Positions 1 to 8,925 of a stretch of 64,000 nucleotides of DNA are shown one piece after another. This stretch comes from Carboxylicivirga caseinilyticus (GTDB lineage Bacteria; Bacteroidota; Bacteroidia; Bacteroidales; Marinilabiliaceae). Every line of letters starts with the position of its first letter. Position 1 is the stretch's first letter. Where the stretch lies: assembly GCA_025499705.1 (NCBI GenBank), contig JAFMVE010000018.1:1-64000 (forward strand). Reading direction: 5' to 3'. A model generated the notes under the pieces. That model worked only from the letters and a program-made list of their open reading frames with translations. It made no database searches and had not been told where the DNA came from. Made by a program: the position numbers and the translations under genes.

Positions 1-60
1 TTAGGTACTATTCAATATTTTCAAAGATCTTTTGAGCCTTTTGCTCTTGTGAATTTTCAG
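1..60 (-). promoter_or_regulatory. Putative 16S rRNA leader
   Basis: Read on the minus strand, this edge contains GATCTTTGAAAATATTGAA, which resembles the short conserved box in Bacteroidota 16S rRNA leaders. It lies just downstream of two rRNA-type promoters. The rRNA genes themselves would start to the left of the window, so this is inference from position and motif. Confidence 0.4.
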
Positions 61-116
61 CACTTAACTGCCTCAATCCGTTATCCTTTCTAACCCCTCT
101 CGTTTAAGAAGCGGCT

Positions 117-150
117 GCAAAGGTAAGAAGTTTTTTATTTAAGCTCCAAA
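117..150 (-). promoter_or_regulatory. Proximal rRNA-type promoter (-33/-7)
   Basis: On the minus strand the -33 box TTTG (147-150) is followed after 21 bp by the -7 box TACCTTTG (118-125), and then by GCAGCCGC. This matches the Bacteroidota vegetative consensus TTTG-N19-21-TAnnTTTG exactly. An AT-rich tract lies upstream, as in strong rRNA promoters. Confidence 0.75.
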
Positions 151-368
151 TCTTTTTTTAAGTTTTTTCTTCTTTTTTTTTTCGAGTCGTTCTTTTTCAA
201 TCCCTAACCCTTCTTTCGCCTCTTAAAAACCTTTTTTTGGAGCCAGAAAAACAAGTTACTAAATCTTATCTTTCTGTCAAAAACTTTCTTTGCTTTCATT
301 ATTTCAAGACCAGCCTATCGCCCGCCCCGTCTGCTTTTCATGACAACCGTTGTTCTCAAAAGCGGGTG

Positions 369-400
369 CAAAATAAGGCAGTTTTTTCTAAACTTCCAAA
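369..400 (-). promoter_or_regulatory. Distal rRNA-type promoter, tandem copy
   Basis: A second copy of the same promoter block reads on the minus strand: TTTG (397-400), a 20-bp spacer, TTATTTTG (369-376), then GCACCCGC. It differs from the proximal copy by one base in the TA of the -7 box. The block from -33 to the GC-rich start region is recognisably duplicated, about 250 bp apart, giving a P1/P2 arrangement pointing off the left edge. Confidence 0.65.
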
Positions 401-507
401 TCAAAATGCACTCTTTTTTTGAATCAACTCTGTTAATTTGTGTTTCTAAGCTGGTTTGGTGTGGGTTAGGGTGTAATCTTTTTTAGTTTATTTTATTCGA
501 ACTCATC

Positions 508-542
508 TTTTCAATTTATAATATCCTTTTAAACTACTTTTG
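508..542 (+). promoter_or_regulatory. Promoter for the ATP-grasp-like gene
   Basis: TACTTTTG (535-542) followed by CTGC fits the Bacteroidota -7 box. The expected -33 position holds only TTTTC (508-512), so that half is weak. The start codon lies 20 bp beyond the -7 box, giving a very short leader. Confidence 0.45.
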
Positions 543-562
543 CTGCACATATCAACGACAAA

Positions 563-1777
563 ATGGATAACAACATCTTTATTTATAATCCTACCTGCGA
601 CCTGGCAGTGGAGAATGGCACAATAAGTTATATGGCACCCGTTTCTCTTCGCAAATTTGAAGTTGATATCTCACCATTAATGTCATTGATGGCATCTGAG
701 AATGACATTTTATTAACAGAAAATAAAGATTATCAAGAGTTTGTCGAATTCTGGAACAAAGCCGGCTTTAACCAACCAAAATATCTATCGTGGAATAAAA
801 TAAATAAATTATCTAAAAACTATAAGGTTAATCCTTGGGGATGGAGCCCCGTAATTGCCCAACGACTTAAGCAATTTAATATTGAATACAATTTCAATAA
901 CCCAGAAACAAAGCTGCTTTTCAGTCGACAAACAAGCCTTGAAATACTTACCGAATATCTGAAATTAACTTTGCCATTCAAACATGAAATAAGTTTTCAA
1001 CCTGTTTTACCTCTTAAAATTGTTGATTTACAACCCTTGGAAATGTTATTAAATCAATACCCGGATGGCATCATCTTAAAAACTCTATATAGTTCTTCGG
1101 GAAGAGGATTACTTTTTATCAGACAAAAAGAAGAAATTACGCGGAATCAAACCTGGATAGAAGCGAAAATAAAATTGCACGGTTATGTGATTGCTGAACC
1201 TATCTATAATAAAGTACAAGACGCCTCTTTACAGTTTATCGTTGAAAAAGACAACTATCATTTTTTGGGTTTGAATTACTTTGATTCAGATTGCAAAGGT
1301 AAATTTCAAAAAGAGCATATTGGAACACCTGAGGTTATTCAATCATTATTACCTAAAGACGAAACCTGGATTATAGAAACAGCTCAACAAGTTGCCCAGG
1401 CAATGCAAAATACATGTCTTCATAAAAAATACAACGGCCCGGTTGGTGTTGACTCCATCTTTTTGCTGGATAATAATAATCAATTGAAATTTCATCCTCT
1501 CATCGAAGCCAACCTAAGATGCAATATGGGACTTATCAACATGAAACTTAAGGAACGTATTCACCAGGGTAGCATTGGAACCTGGCAGATTGAAGTATTT
1601 AAGACTGGAAAAGCGAAAGAGTTCTTTTCTCAGCAAATAAAAGATCATCCTGTAAAAATAAAAGATGGTAAGATAACCGAAGGTTTTATTCCTTTAAGTT
1701 CATATGGAGAAAATCAGCAGTTTGCAGCATGGGGTCTAATACATTCTAATACTAATGACTCTGCAATTCAGGAATAA
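563..1777 (+). CDS. ATP-grasp-like hypothetical protein
   Basis: This 404-residue protein has no signal peptide or membrane segment and should be cytoplasmic. The central and C-terminal parts resemble an ATP-grasp fold: a glycine-rich SSSGRG stretch around residues 177-182 could be the phosphate-binding loop, and near the C-terminus VGVDSIF followed by IEANLRCNMG resembles the Mg-binding Asn/Arg segment. Substrate and product are unknown; ATP-grasp enzymes usually join a carboxylate to an amine or thiol. The gene has its own promoter and ends in a 26-bp tail-to-tail overlap with the patatin gene. I do not recognise a named family, and the ATP-grasp assignment rests on motif resemblance only. 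Confidence 0.6.
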   Translation: MDNNIFIYNPTCDLAVENGTISYMAPVSLRKFEVDISPLMSLMASENDILLTENKDYQEFVEFWNKAGFNQPKYLSWNKINKLSKNYKVNPWGWSPVIAQRLKQFNIEYNFNNPETKLLFSRQTSLEILTEYLKLTLPFKHEISFQPVLPLKIVDLQPLEMLLNQYPDGIILKTLYSSSGRGLLFIRQKEEITRNQTWIEAKIKLHGYVIAEPIYNKVQDASLQFIVEKDNYHFLGLNYFDSDCKGKFQKEHIGTPEVIQSLLPKDETWIIETAQQVAQAMQNTCLHKKYNGPVGVDSIFLLDNNNQLKFHPLIEANLRCNMGLINMKLKERIHQGSIGTWQIEVFKTGKAKEFFSQQIKDHPVKIKDGKITEGFIPLSSYGENQQFAAWGLIHSNTNDSAIQE

Positions 1778-2549
1778 TAAACTGCTTAATGCTTTTTATG
1801 GCTTTCACATAGCCAATCTCAACCAACTCATCAACCTTATCGTATTCCCATGACGAAAAGTTACGAAGCTTGCGGGGCTCAATGTAAAAATCACAATAAT
1901 TTCGACTAAGTTTAACATTTTGCTCCAAGGCAAGTGAGAATGAGCGTTCTGCTATCGCCCTTGCTCCTTTGACTTCTTCGACTATTCCGTTATGATTGAC
2001 ATTAACCCCTATAATACGATCACAACGCCCCAATAAACACTCTGCCGGAAGGTTATTAAACAATCCGCCATCGATATAAGTCTGTTCATTGATCTGCTGA
2101 GCCGGAAAAACAAAAGGAATAGATGCTGATGCAATTACATATTCAAACAAGTTTTGCCCTTTACTAATAACCTCAACCCTGGCTGTATTTAAATTAGAAA
2201 CCGCAACGAAGAACTTCTTTTTAAGAACAGAAAAGTCATTCTGACCGATCTTTTCCTCAAATATATCTTTTAACGGATTTAGATTAAAAAGTCCGGTGGG
2301 TTTAAAACTGATACCTAAAATCTTATAAAACTTTTCTTCATGCAGAATCTTTTGCATCTCGTCTGGTGTAAATCCGGCGGCATAAAACAAGCCCACAATA
2401 GCTCCCATACTGGTTCCTGATATTACTTGCGGATAAATCCCATGCTCCTCCAGCGCTTTCAGAACGCCGATATGAGCAATTCCACGAGCTGCTCCACCAC
2501 TCAAAGCAATACCAATATTGAATTCTTCTATCGTCTTCAGCTGTTTCAT
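1752..2549 (-). CDS. Patatin-like phospholipase
   Basis: A 265-residue protein of the bacterial patatin family (RssA-like size), predicted to hydrolyse acyl esters of phospholipids. The oxyanion-hole glycine motif GGAARG is at residues 18-23, the nucleophile elbow GTSMG at 45-49 puts the catalytic serine at 47, and DGG at 160-162 supplies the catalytic aspartate. Both halves of the Ser-Asp dyad are therefore present. There is no signal peptide, so it probably acts in the cytoplasm or at the inner face of the membrane. It lies 18 bp after the PAP2 phosphatase gene on the same strand, so the two lipid-related genes likely form an operon. Confidence 0.88.
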   Translation of the reverse strand: MKQLKTIEEFNIGIALSGGAARGIAHIGVLKALEEHGIYPQVISGTSMGAIVGLFYAAGFTPDEMQKILHEEKFYKILGISFKPTGLFNLNPLKDIFEEKIGQNDFSVLKKKFFVAVSNLNTARVEVISKGQNLFEYVIASASIPFVFPAQQINEQTYIDGGLFNNLPAECLLGRCDRIIGVNVNHNGIVEEVKGARAIAERSFSLALEQNVKLSRNYCDFYIEPRKLRNFSSWEYDKVDELVEIGYVKAIKSIKQFIIPELQSH

Positions 2550-2567
2550 AGTTTACAATTTGATTAC

Positions 2568-3281
2568 TCAAAAATAAAAAATGATTCCATTTGAAGACAC
2601 CTGAATTTTACTTTTTGGATGATGAGTAAATATCCAGCCACTGATAAACCCAATTCCTCCCCCTAAAACTACATCCGAAAACCAATGTTTGTTTTTATAC
2701 ATACGTGCATAAGCCACTGAGGCTGGTATCACATACAACCAGCGGCTGTAACTTTCGGCAAATGGTGTAAATGCTGCAAAAGCCAGCGAAACATGCCCCG
2801 ATGGCAACGACTTAAATTGATCCTCATTACTAAAAGGACTATAAGCAAAAGAACCTTCATTAACAAATGGTCTGGCACGACCAACAGAGATCTTTATCAT
2901 CTCGGTTGATAATGCAGTAACAGCGATTGATTTAATGGCATTCCATGATGTGTACCGCAGTTTATCGTTTTTAAGAACATAACCTGCCCCCCAACTCAAT
3001 CCTACAGCTGGTAAAATCAAAAGCTTTTCTCCAAAAAAGTTAGCTCCTTCTGCAATACCATCAGCAAAATCATTTTGATTATTTTGTAAGTATCTTTGAA
3101 TAGGCTCATCTATAGCAAAAGACAAAACAGTACCTGCTCCAACTATTAATGAAAGTCTGGTTACATTTTTCCGGTAATAAATCATATCAGACTCAAAGTC
3201 AGCAACAACCTTTTCCGGTTTAACCTGAGCCTGACAATTCAAATTAAAAACAATAACAACTAACAAAAGCATCCACTTCAT
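2568..3281 (-). CDS. PAP2-family phosphatase
   Basis: A 237-residue PAP2 (type 2 phosphatidic acid phosphatase) protein with an N-terminal signal or anchor segment (about residues 1-18). The three phosphatase signatures are complete: KISVGRARP at 130-138 (K-x6-RP), PSGH at 160-163, and ARMYKNKHWFSD at 192-203 with the catalytic His199 and Asp203. Members dephosphorylate lipid phosphates such as phosphatidate or undecaprenyl diphosphate on the periplasmic side. The gene precedes the patatin gene by 18 bp, which suggests joint lipid turnover. The exact substrate cannot be told from sequence. Confidence 0.88.
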   Translation of the reverse strand: MKWMLLLVVIVFNLNCQAQVKPEKVVADFESDMIYYRKNVTRLSLIVGAGTVLSFAIDEPIQRYLQNNQNDFADGIAEGANFFGEKLLILPAVGLSWGAGYVLKNDKLRYTSWNAIKSIAVTALSTEMIKISVGRARPFVNEGSFAYSPFSNEDQFKSLPSGHVSLAFAAFTPFAESYSRWLYVIPASVAYARMYKNKHWFSDVVLGGGIGFISGWIFTHHPKSKIQVSSNGIIFYF

Positions 3282-3468
3282 GGCGCAAAGATATATCTTT
3301 TAGTAATCCCATCCCTGCAAACTGATTACTTGCACAACGACATTTATTATGATAAGACATAACTAAATCATCAGATTCTGACATAACCGATCCAGTTCAC
3401 TTTCTTAACAATGAATTAACCTCATCGGTGATCCATTCTCGTATTTTCGTTGCTTTTGAAACATTAAA

Positions 3469-4845
3469 ATGAAGAAATCTGACTTTGGAAATGATTTTCA
3501 ATGGGGAGCAACCATCTCTGCCTTTCAAAATGAAGGTCACTCAAGAGCTGATGGAAAAGGATTATCTATCTGGGATACATTTACAGCCGAACCGAAGAAC
3601 ATAAAAAATAATGACCTTATAGGCGACGCCTCTTCATTTTACACAATGTATGAGCAGGATATAGTAACTGCCAAATCTCTCGGTTTGGATGTATTTCGAT
3701 TTTCCATAAGCTGGTCTCGAATAATTCCCAAAGGTACAGGTGCTATTAATTTAGATGGATTACAGTTTTATCACAAAGTAATTGATGCTTGTCTTAAAAA
3801 CGGTTTGATTCCATATATTACCCTTTACCATTGGGATTTACCACAGGCTCTTGAAGACAAAGGAGGCTGGAGTAACCGTGAAATAATTGGTTGGTTTAAC
3901 AAGTATGTTGAAATAAGCGTAAATGAATACAAAGATAAGGTAAGTAACTGGATAGTAATGAATGAACCCATGACCTTTGTAGGGTTAGGGTATTTTATGG
4001 GATATCATGCTCCACAGAAAAAAGGAATAACCACGTTTTTAAAAGCAGCCCATCATGTTGTTTTAAGCCTGGCAGCAGGAGGACGAATCATTCGAAAGAT
4101 TCAGTCAAATGCTAATATTGGTGTAGCACTTTCTTGTTCTTTTGTAAAACCACTAAATCAACTGCCCAAAAACAGAAAAGCTGCCAAACGCATTGAAGCT
4201 TTACTAAATCGTTTCTTCCTCGAACCTTTATTGGGTTTAGGCTATCCAACTGATGTAATGCCAGTTCTCAACACTATTAGAAGGTATTTTAGAAAAGGGG
4301 ATGATGATAAAATGGCGTTCGACTTTGACTTTATCGGACTACAATATTATTTCAGAGTAGTGGCTCAACACAGTCTTACACCGCCGGTATTATTTGCTAA
4401 CGAGGTACATCCTACTCAACGAAAAGCCAATTTGAATACTATGAACCTCGATGTTTATCCCAAAGGATTATATAAGATTTTGAAATTCTACCATTCTTAT
4501 CCGCAAATCAAAAAAATAATCATTTCCGAAAGCGGAGTTTGTTTCCCCGATTTTAAAGTTTCAAAACATGTTCATGATGCACGCCGGTTAAAATATCATC
4601 AGAAAATGCTAAAACATGTATTAAAAGCACAAGCCCAAAATATTCCGGTAAAAGGTTATTTTGTTTGGACTTTGGTAGACAATTTTGAATGGAAAGAAGG
4701 ATTTGAACCTCGCTTTGGCTTGGTTTATAATGATTTTAAAACACAGGAAAGAACCATTAAGGATTCTGGATTATGGTTTCAACAATTTCTTACTTCCTCT
4801 GAGGCCACAACAAAGAAAATAAAACAGACAACACAAAAGCAATAA
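3469..4845 (+). CDS. Glycoside hydrolase family 1 beta-glucosidase
   Basis: A 458-residue GH1 enzyme of full family length. The N-terminal signature FQWGATISAFQNEG is at residues 10-23. The acid/base Glu is E166 in MNEP, and the nucleophile Glu is E354 in ISESG, a variant of the usual TENG. The C-terminal stretch with NFEWKEGFEPRFGL is also typical. No signal peptide is present, so it should split beta-glucosides or related disaccharides in the cytoplasm after uptake. The last 56 bp overlap the 3' end of the convergent symporter gene. It is not next to a susCD pair, so it should not be read as part of a polysaccharide locus. Confidence 0.9.
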   Translation: MKKSDFGNDFQWGATISAFQNEGHSRADGKGLSIWDTFTAEPKNIKNNDLIGDASSFYTMYEQDIVTAKSLGLDVFRFSISWSRIIPKGTGAINLDGLQFYHKVIDACLKNGLIPYITLYHWDLPQALEDKGGWSNREIIGWFNKYVEISVNEYKDKVSNWIVMNEPMTFVGLGYFMGYHAPQKKGITTFLKAAHHVVLSLAAGGRIIRKIQSNANIGVALSCSFVKPLNQLPKNRKAAKRIEALLNRFFLEPLLGLGYPTDVMPVLNTIRRYFRKGDDDKMAFDFDFIGLQYYFRVVAQHSLTPPVLFANEVHPTQRKANLNTMNLDVYPKGLYKILKFYHSYPQIKKIIISESGVCFPDFKVSKHVHDARRLKYHQKMLKHVLKAQAQNIPVKGYFVWTLVDNFEWKEGFEPRFGLVYNDFKTQERTIKDSGLWFQQFLTSSEATTKKIKQTTQKQ

Positions 4846-6223
4846 CATAACTCGATAGGCGCTCTGAGATTCCGGTTGATTCTGACAAAAACGTCTTCCA
4901 AATAATTGAAGATACTGTTCCTCCTAACAGGGAACCATACAAACCCGCCAATGAAAAACGTTTCCAGAAAAGCAACAAGATAACAGCTGGTCCAAATGAA
5001 GCTCCAATACCCGACCATGCATAAGAAACCAAACTATAAACAGTTTCCTCCAACGAAATAGCAAATGCAAATGCAACCAAACCAACAACCAAAATCAAAA
5101 TTTTATTGAATAATAGCTTTTTCTCCTGAGTAATTCTTTTTATTGAAAAGCTATTGGTCACATCTTCACCTATTGCTGTTGAAGCCACCATCAATTGTGA
5201 TGATGCAGTACTCATCATTGCGCTTACGGCTCCCGACAATAAAATCCCTGCCAGTAGAGGATTTAATAATACCACTACCATTGTTGGCATAATCTTCTCT
5301 GAATCATTTAAAAGAGTTTGCATCACATCACCCAACAAACCTTTTTGAGCAAGAGCATAACCAAAAATACCAATGGCAAAAGCTCCTGTGTAAGCCAATG
5401 AAGTCCAAATAACAGCCACCCTTCTACCCTGCGTTGTTTCTTTCTCGCTTCTTAAAGCCATCATTCTGGTTAGTAACTGAGGTTGACCAGTATAGCCAAA
5501 GGCCCAGCTCAAACCGTTTAGAATTAATACTAAAGAGAATATTTCAGAGCCACCGGAATTTACATACATTTCCGGCAAATGAGAAAAGCTTCCTGCTAAA
5601 TCTACCCCATTCTCAACAGCAATAAAATAAGCAACAATAGGCAATCCCACACAGGTAACAGCCATTAATACAGCCTGAAAAGCATCGGTTGCAACAACTG
5701 TTATAAAACCACCCAACATAGTATAAACAGTTACCAATCCAGCTCCTAAAACCATTCCCCAGAAAGGATCTATGCCAAATGTATTCTGAAATATCTTTCC
5801 AGCCCCTGCAAATTGAGAAGCAATGTAAAGCATAAAAAAGAAGACAACAATTAGAGATGTTGATATACTGATAGCCCTGTCGTTACCGGGAAATCGTTTC
5901 ATGAATAAACCCGGAACCGTCATGGCATTATACTTCTCGGTATATCTGCGTATGGGCTGAGCCATTGTAAACCAGATAATAAAAACACCCGTAACACACC
6001 CCAAGGCAACCCATATCGAAGCCATCCCTTCAGCAAAAGCATGCCCCGTTAAACCTAATAACAACCAGGCTGATTCACCAGTAGCCCTTTCAGACAAGGC
6101 TAATGAATACCCTGAAATTTTTTTACCCCCAATAACAAAATCAGCATTTGTATGAGACTTTCGAGCACTAACTGCCACTATTATAATGAGAAGAACCAGG
6201 TATAAAACAAAAATAAGAGTCAT
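4790..6223 (-). CDS. putP: Sodium:solute symporter, PutP-like
   Basis: A 477-residue sodium:solute symporter (SSS family) with about 13 membrane helices. The N-terminal region, with ERATGESAWLLLGLTGHAF around residues 45-63, is characteristic of Na+/proline symporters. It would import proline driven by the sodium gradient, matching the Na+-type V-ATPase further along the window. It overlaps the end of the GH1 gene by 56 bp on the other strand. Proline as substrate is inferred from family similarity; other SSS substrates are possible. Confidence 0.82.
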   Translation of the reverse strand: MTLIFVLYLVLLIIIVAVSARKSHTNADFVIGGKKISGYSLALSERATGESAWLLLGLTGHAFAEGMASIWVALGCVTGVFIIWFTMAQPIRRYTEKYNAMTVPGLFMKRFPGNDRAISISTSLIVVFFFMLYIASQFAGAGKIFQNTFGIDPFWGMVLGAGLVTVYTMLGGFITVVATDAFQAVLMAVTCVGLPIVAYFIAVENGVDLAGSFSHLPEMYVNSGGSEIFSLVLILNGLSWAFGYTGQPQLLTRMMALRSEKETTQGRRVAVIWTSLAYTGAFAIGIFGYALAQKGLLGDVMQTLLNDSEKIMPTMVVVLLNPLLAGILLSGAVSAMMSTASSQLMVASTAIGEDVTNSFSIKRITQEKKLLFNKILILVVGLVAFAFAISLEETVYSLVSYAWSGIGASFGPAVILLLFWKRFSLAGLYGSLLGGTVSSIIWKTFLSESTGISERLSSYVIAFVLSVLFSLLWPQRK

Positions 6224-6300
6224 GGGCCTGAGGTTTTGCCCCTAAAGATAAAATTTATCCCAAAACCTTTATTACAAGGATATTAAATAAGAAAATAAAA

Positions 6301-6329
6301 AAGAGGCAATCAACTTGTGATTACCTCTT
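6301..6329 (-). terminator. Rho-independent terminator
   Basis: AAGAGGcAATCA / TGATTaCCTCTT forms an 11-bp stem with one mismatch and loop ACTTG. On the minus strand it is followed by TTTTTTATTTTC, so it ends the transcript of the 63-residue gene. Confidence 0.7.
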
Positions 6330-6380
6330 CTATGTTACTACTCGCCAACCTATTATATGAAGTCAAGTACGAGAAAATTC

Positions 6381-6572
6381 TTATTTCTTATAAATTAGCA
6401 GAGCTGAATATACAGTCACTGTTTTATCGGAATGTCCATTAAATTTAATGTCGATCAACTGATCAGTTGTAATTCCTTCTTTCACAATAAACTTATTGAT
6501 CTGGTCGTCCAATGATTCATCAAAGTCATCCGTACCTGTATATTGAAAATGCTTCGTAATAATATTGCTCAT
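6381..6572 (-). CDS. Small Cse60-like hypothetical protein
   Basis: A 63-residue protein with no signal peptide or membrane segment. The spacing of DDQINKFI (about 22-29), LIDIKF (about 39-44) and the C-terminal ALLIYKK resembles the small 'sporulation protein Cse60' domain, in which a helix is followed by IDIKY and a final MIIY strand. That link is by eye. The gene stands alone, with a good terminator behind it on the same strand, which supports it being real. Function is unknown. Confidence 0.65.
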   Translation of the reverse strand: MSNIITKHFQYTGTDDFDESLDDQINKFIVKEGITTDQLIDIKFNGHSDKTVTVYSALLIYKK

Positions 6573-6673
6573 AAATTCGTAAGTTAAAATTCAACATTTA
6601 TTTCTTTCTACTACGAACTTAAAAACTTAAGGATACATTATATCCTCTATTTTTTGACCAAAATATCATTGAT

Positions 6674-7690
6674 TTACTGCTGAAGCTCCATCCATTCCAT
6701 GAATTTCGAGAAATCACCATTATTCTCGGTTAACCAGGCCAGTACTTTTTCTTTATATGCGCAATTACTTATATAGTAAGAATAAACATATTCATGCTCA
6801 TTTGTGGTTAGCATTTTAAAGAAATCGATATAGGTTAATGCAAAAAAATCCAGATCAGCGACATCCACTTCTTTCATTAGGGTAAACAAATCCTGAGTTT
6901 GTTCTGCCATCTTCAAATATGGTTCTGAATCCAGATCTTTTTCATCCATTAAATAACCGGCAGCAATGGTTCCCACTCCTAATTCCAATGCAGACATGCC
7001 TGCCTTCGATGGATTCAAGCCAACAGAAATAGCAACTGTATTACCTTTATGAATTGCTGATAGGGTCCATAGATTCTGTAATTGATTATAGGCATCAACA
7101 CTTCTTTTACTATCCTGCTCAAACAAAAGGAAATAATACAATGGCAACATACTTTTTAGCCTTTCACCTTTTGCTTGCATAATTGAAGAAAGAAGAAGAT
7201 GACTGCTCATATGTAGTTTATTAAGCTGAATAGCTTTCTCCACACATTTTTCAGCTTCTTCTGTTTCGTTATTTTTGTAATAACTCAGCCCCAGATTATA
7301 ATATAAAAGATACTCGTTGGGATATTCACTGATAACCTTTCTATAGAATCTTATAGCTCCTTTGGCTTTACCGCTGTAATCAAGTGCAGCACCATAAACC
7401 ATACACGCATCAAGGTAGTGTGATGTTTTTTTTCTGACTACTTCAAAACTGTAATAGATAGCTTTATCATAGTTTTCTAACTCAAGATAAGAATAAGACA
7501 TTTCATATTGAGCTCTCAGATTATTTTTATCTTTAGCTAAAGCCTGATTATACTTACTGATAGCATCATGATACAAACCATGATTTTGCAATGCCACACC
7601 CTGATCAATCAACTTCTCAACTTCATCATTCTGTGCAAATCCAACCCAGAATATCAACTGACATAAAACAATTAAAAGAAACCTTTTCAT
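6674..7690 (-). CDS. TPR-repeat secreted protein
   Basis: A 338-residue protein with an N-terminal signal peptide (about residues 1-19, ending in FAQ). Residues 24-200 are tetratricopeptide repeats, with recurring A-x3-Y-x2-A patterns such as YHDAISKYNQAL and EEAEKCVEKAI. The C-terminal 130 residues have no recognisable domain. TPR repeats bind other proteins, so it may be a periplasmic scaffold. The DUF4837 gene lies 82 bp upstream on the same strand and could be co-transcribed. Confidence 0.75.
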   Translation of the reverse strand: MKRFLLIVLCQLIFWVGFAQNDEVEKLIDQGVALQNHGLYHDAISKYNQALAKDKNNLRAQYEMSYSYLELENYDKAIYYSFEVVRKKTSHYLDACMVYGAALDYSGKAKGAIRFYRKVISEYPNEYLLYYNLGLSYYKNNETEEAEKCVEKAIQLNKLHMSSHLLLSSIMQAKGERLKSMLPLYYFLLFEQDSKRSVDAYNQLQNLWTLSAIHKGNTVAISVGLNPSKAGMSALELGVGTIAAGYLMDEKDLDSEPYLKMAEQTQDLFTLMKEVDVADLDFFALTYIDFFKMLTTNEHEYVYSYYISNCAYKEKVLAWLTENNGDFSKFMEWMELQQ

Positions 7691-7772
7691 GCTGTAAGTA
7701 TATGTCTTTCTATTAATTATTTCAATGTCCAGACCAGAAGATTAAGAAACTTTAACAACCCGTTATTGTGAT

Positions 7773-8786
7773 TCAAACCGGCATAAAAGTTTTCAATACG
7801 GCTTCTACTTCTCTAACAAAACCTGCTTTATTTGGCTTCGAAGGTGCATATACATAACCTTCAAGCATAATTAACTGATTGTTTTCAAAATCGGCATAAA
7901 AGTAATCAACAAACGGACCACCCATAAAGTCACCTTCGACCTTCCACAACCCTCTTAACTCAGTCCATTTTCGTCCGGCAAACTTGCTTTTGTTTACAAC
8001 AACCGGAAAATGTTCTTCTGTGGTCATATAAGATCCGGGATGTTCTCCGGGTACCTGTTCAAACAATATCTTATTTCTCAATTCTAATAAAGATCTGGCA
8101 TCTGTATTTTCAATTGAATCAAGTGAAAACTGAAACACAAAAACACCCAGATGACTATCAATTCTATCATTTACAATCCAGGTAAAATAATTATCCTTCT
8201 TTTTTAAACGGTACCCTTTGGGAAAGTGCAAACTAAATGGATATTCCTCTTTTACAAGATTTACCACAGCAGGTTCATAAACCAAATTGTACGATTTAAC
8301 AAGCGCATCAATGTCGCCATTATAGAAGAAACTTTTTATTTTAGGCCATTTTTGAACAATCAATTCCTCCAACTCTTTAGTATCTTTTGCAATAACTTCT
8401 GCTACCTGCTGATTTAAAGCCCACTCATTTTTCCTGAATTCTACTCTATTGGAAGAGGCGTTAGGTCTAACAGAAACAAATAATATATTTCTATACGTTC
8501 GAAAATGGCGTTGGAAATCAGAAAAACTAATTCTGGTTTTTTTAAACATCGTTTCGATCTGTGGTAATGCTGGAAAATCATCTGACAAAAGGTTACGCAG
8601 AGTATCTCCCAGGTTTGTATTCCAGTTGTCGTCATCAATAACTAAAAGAACTTCGCCAGGTGAACCAAGAGGACGAGGTTTGATATCATTAACTGTATTA
8701 TTGCATGATACTGCTATAAAAACCAATGATAATACAATGGCAACAGAAAGCAGAATAAAATTGGATTTTGAAAGATAATTACGCAT
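7773..8786 (-). CDS. DUF4837 lipoprotein
   Basis: A lipoprotein of the Bacteroidota family DUF4837, 337 residues from the chosen start. I start at the ATG at 8786 because it puts a lipobox (FIAVSC, Cys28) at the end of a proper signal peptide; an in-frame extension to 8849 would bury the signal behind 21 extra residues. The segment PRPLGSPGEVLLVIDDDNW just after the lipid anchor is typical of the family. The function of DUF4837 is not known. It probably sits in the outer or inner membrane facing the periplasm. Confidence 0.8.
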   Translation of the reverse strand: MRNYLSKSNFILLSVAIVLSLVFIAVSCNNTVNDIKPRPLGSPGEVLLVIDDDNWNTNLGDTLRNLLSDDFPALPQIETMFKKTRISFSDFQRHFRTYRNILFVSVRPNASSNRVEFRKNEWALNQQVAEVIAKDTKELEELIVQKWPKIKSFFYNGDIDALVKSYNLVYEPAVVNLVKEEYPFSLHFPKGYRLKKKDNYFTWIVNDRIDSHLGVFVFQFSLDSIENTDARSLLELRNKILFEQVPGEHPGSYMTTEEHFPVVVNKSKFAGRKWTELRGLWKVEGDFMGGPFVDYFYADFENNQLIMLEGYVYAPSKPNKAGFVREVEAVLKTFMPV

Positions 8787-8925
8787 GACTTTAGATTTAA
8801 AAGTACCGTACAAGGCATCCTTTTTTTGTGTTGCTATCACTTTAGGCACGGATTATTAATAAACTTAATTGACCTTGCACGGCACTTGATTATATATAGG
8901 TTAAGGGTTAGCTAAAGAAGAAAGT

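Noticed and set aside
237..422. 61-codon open frame at the left edge
   Set aside because: It overlaps the tandem minus-strand promoters, starts from a non-ATG codon and has a random composition.
3469..4845. GH1 enzyme as part of a polysaccharide utilisation locus
   Set aside because: It is 17 kb from the nearest susCD pair, on another strand, and has no signal peptide.
8449..8778. 109-codon frame on the plus strand
   Set aside because: Antisense to the well-supported DUF4837 gene, no recognisable domain or start signal.
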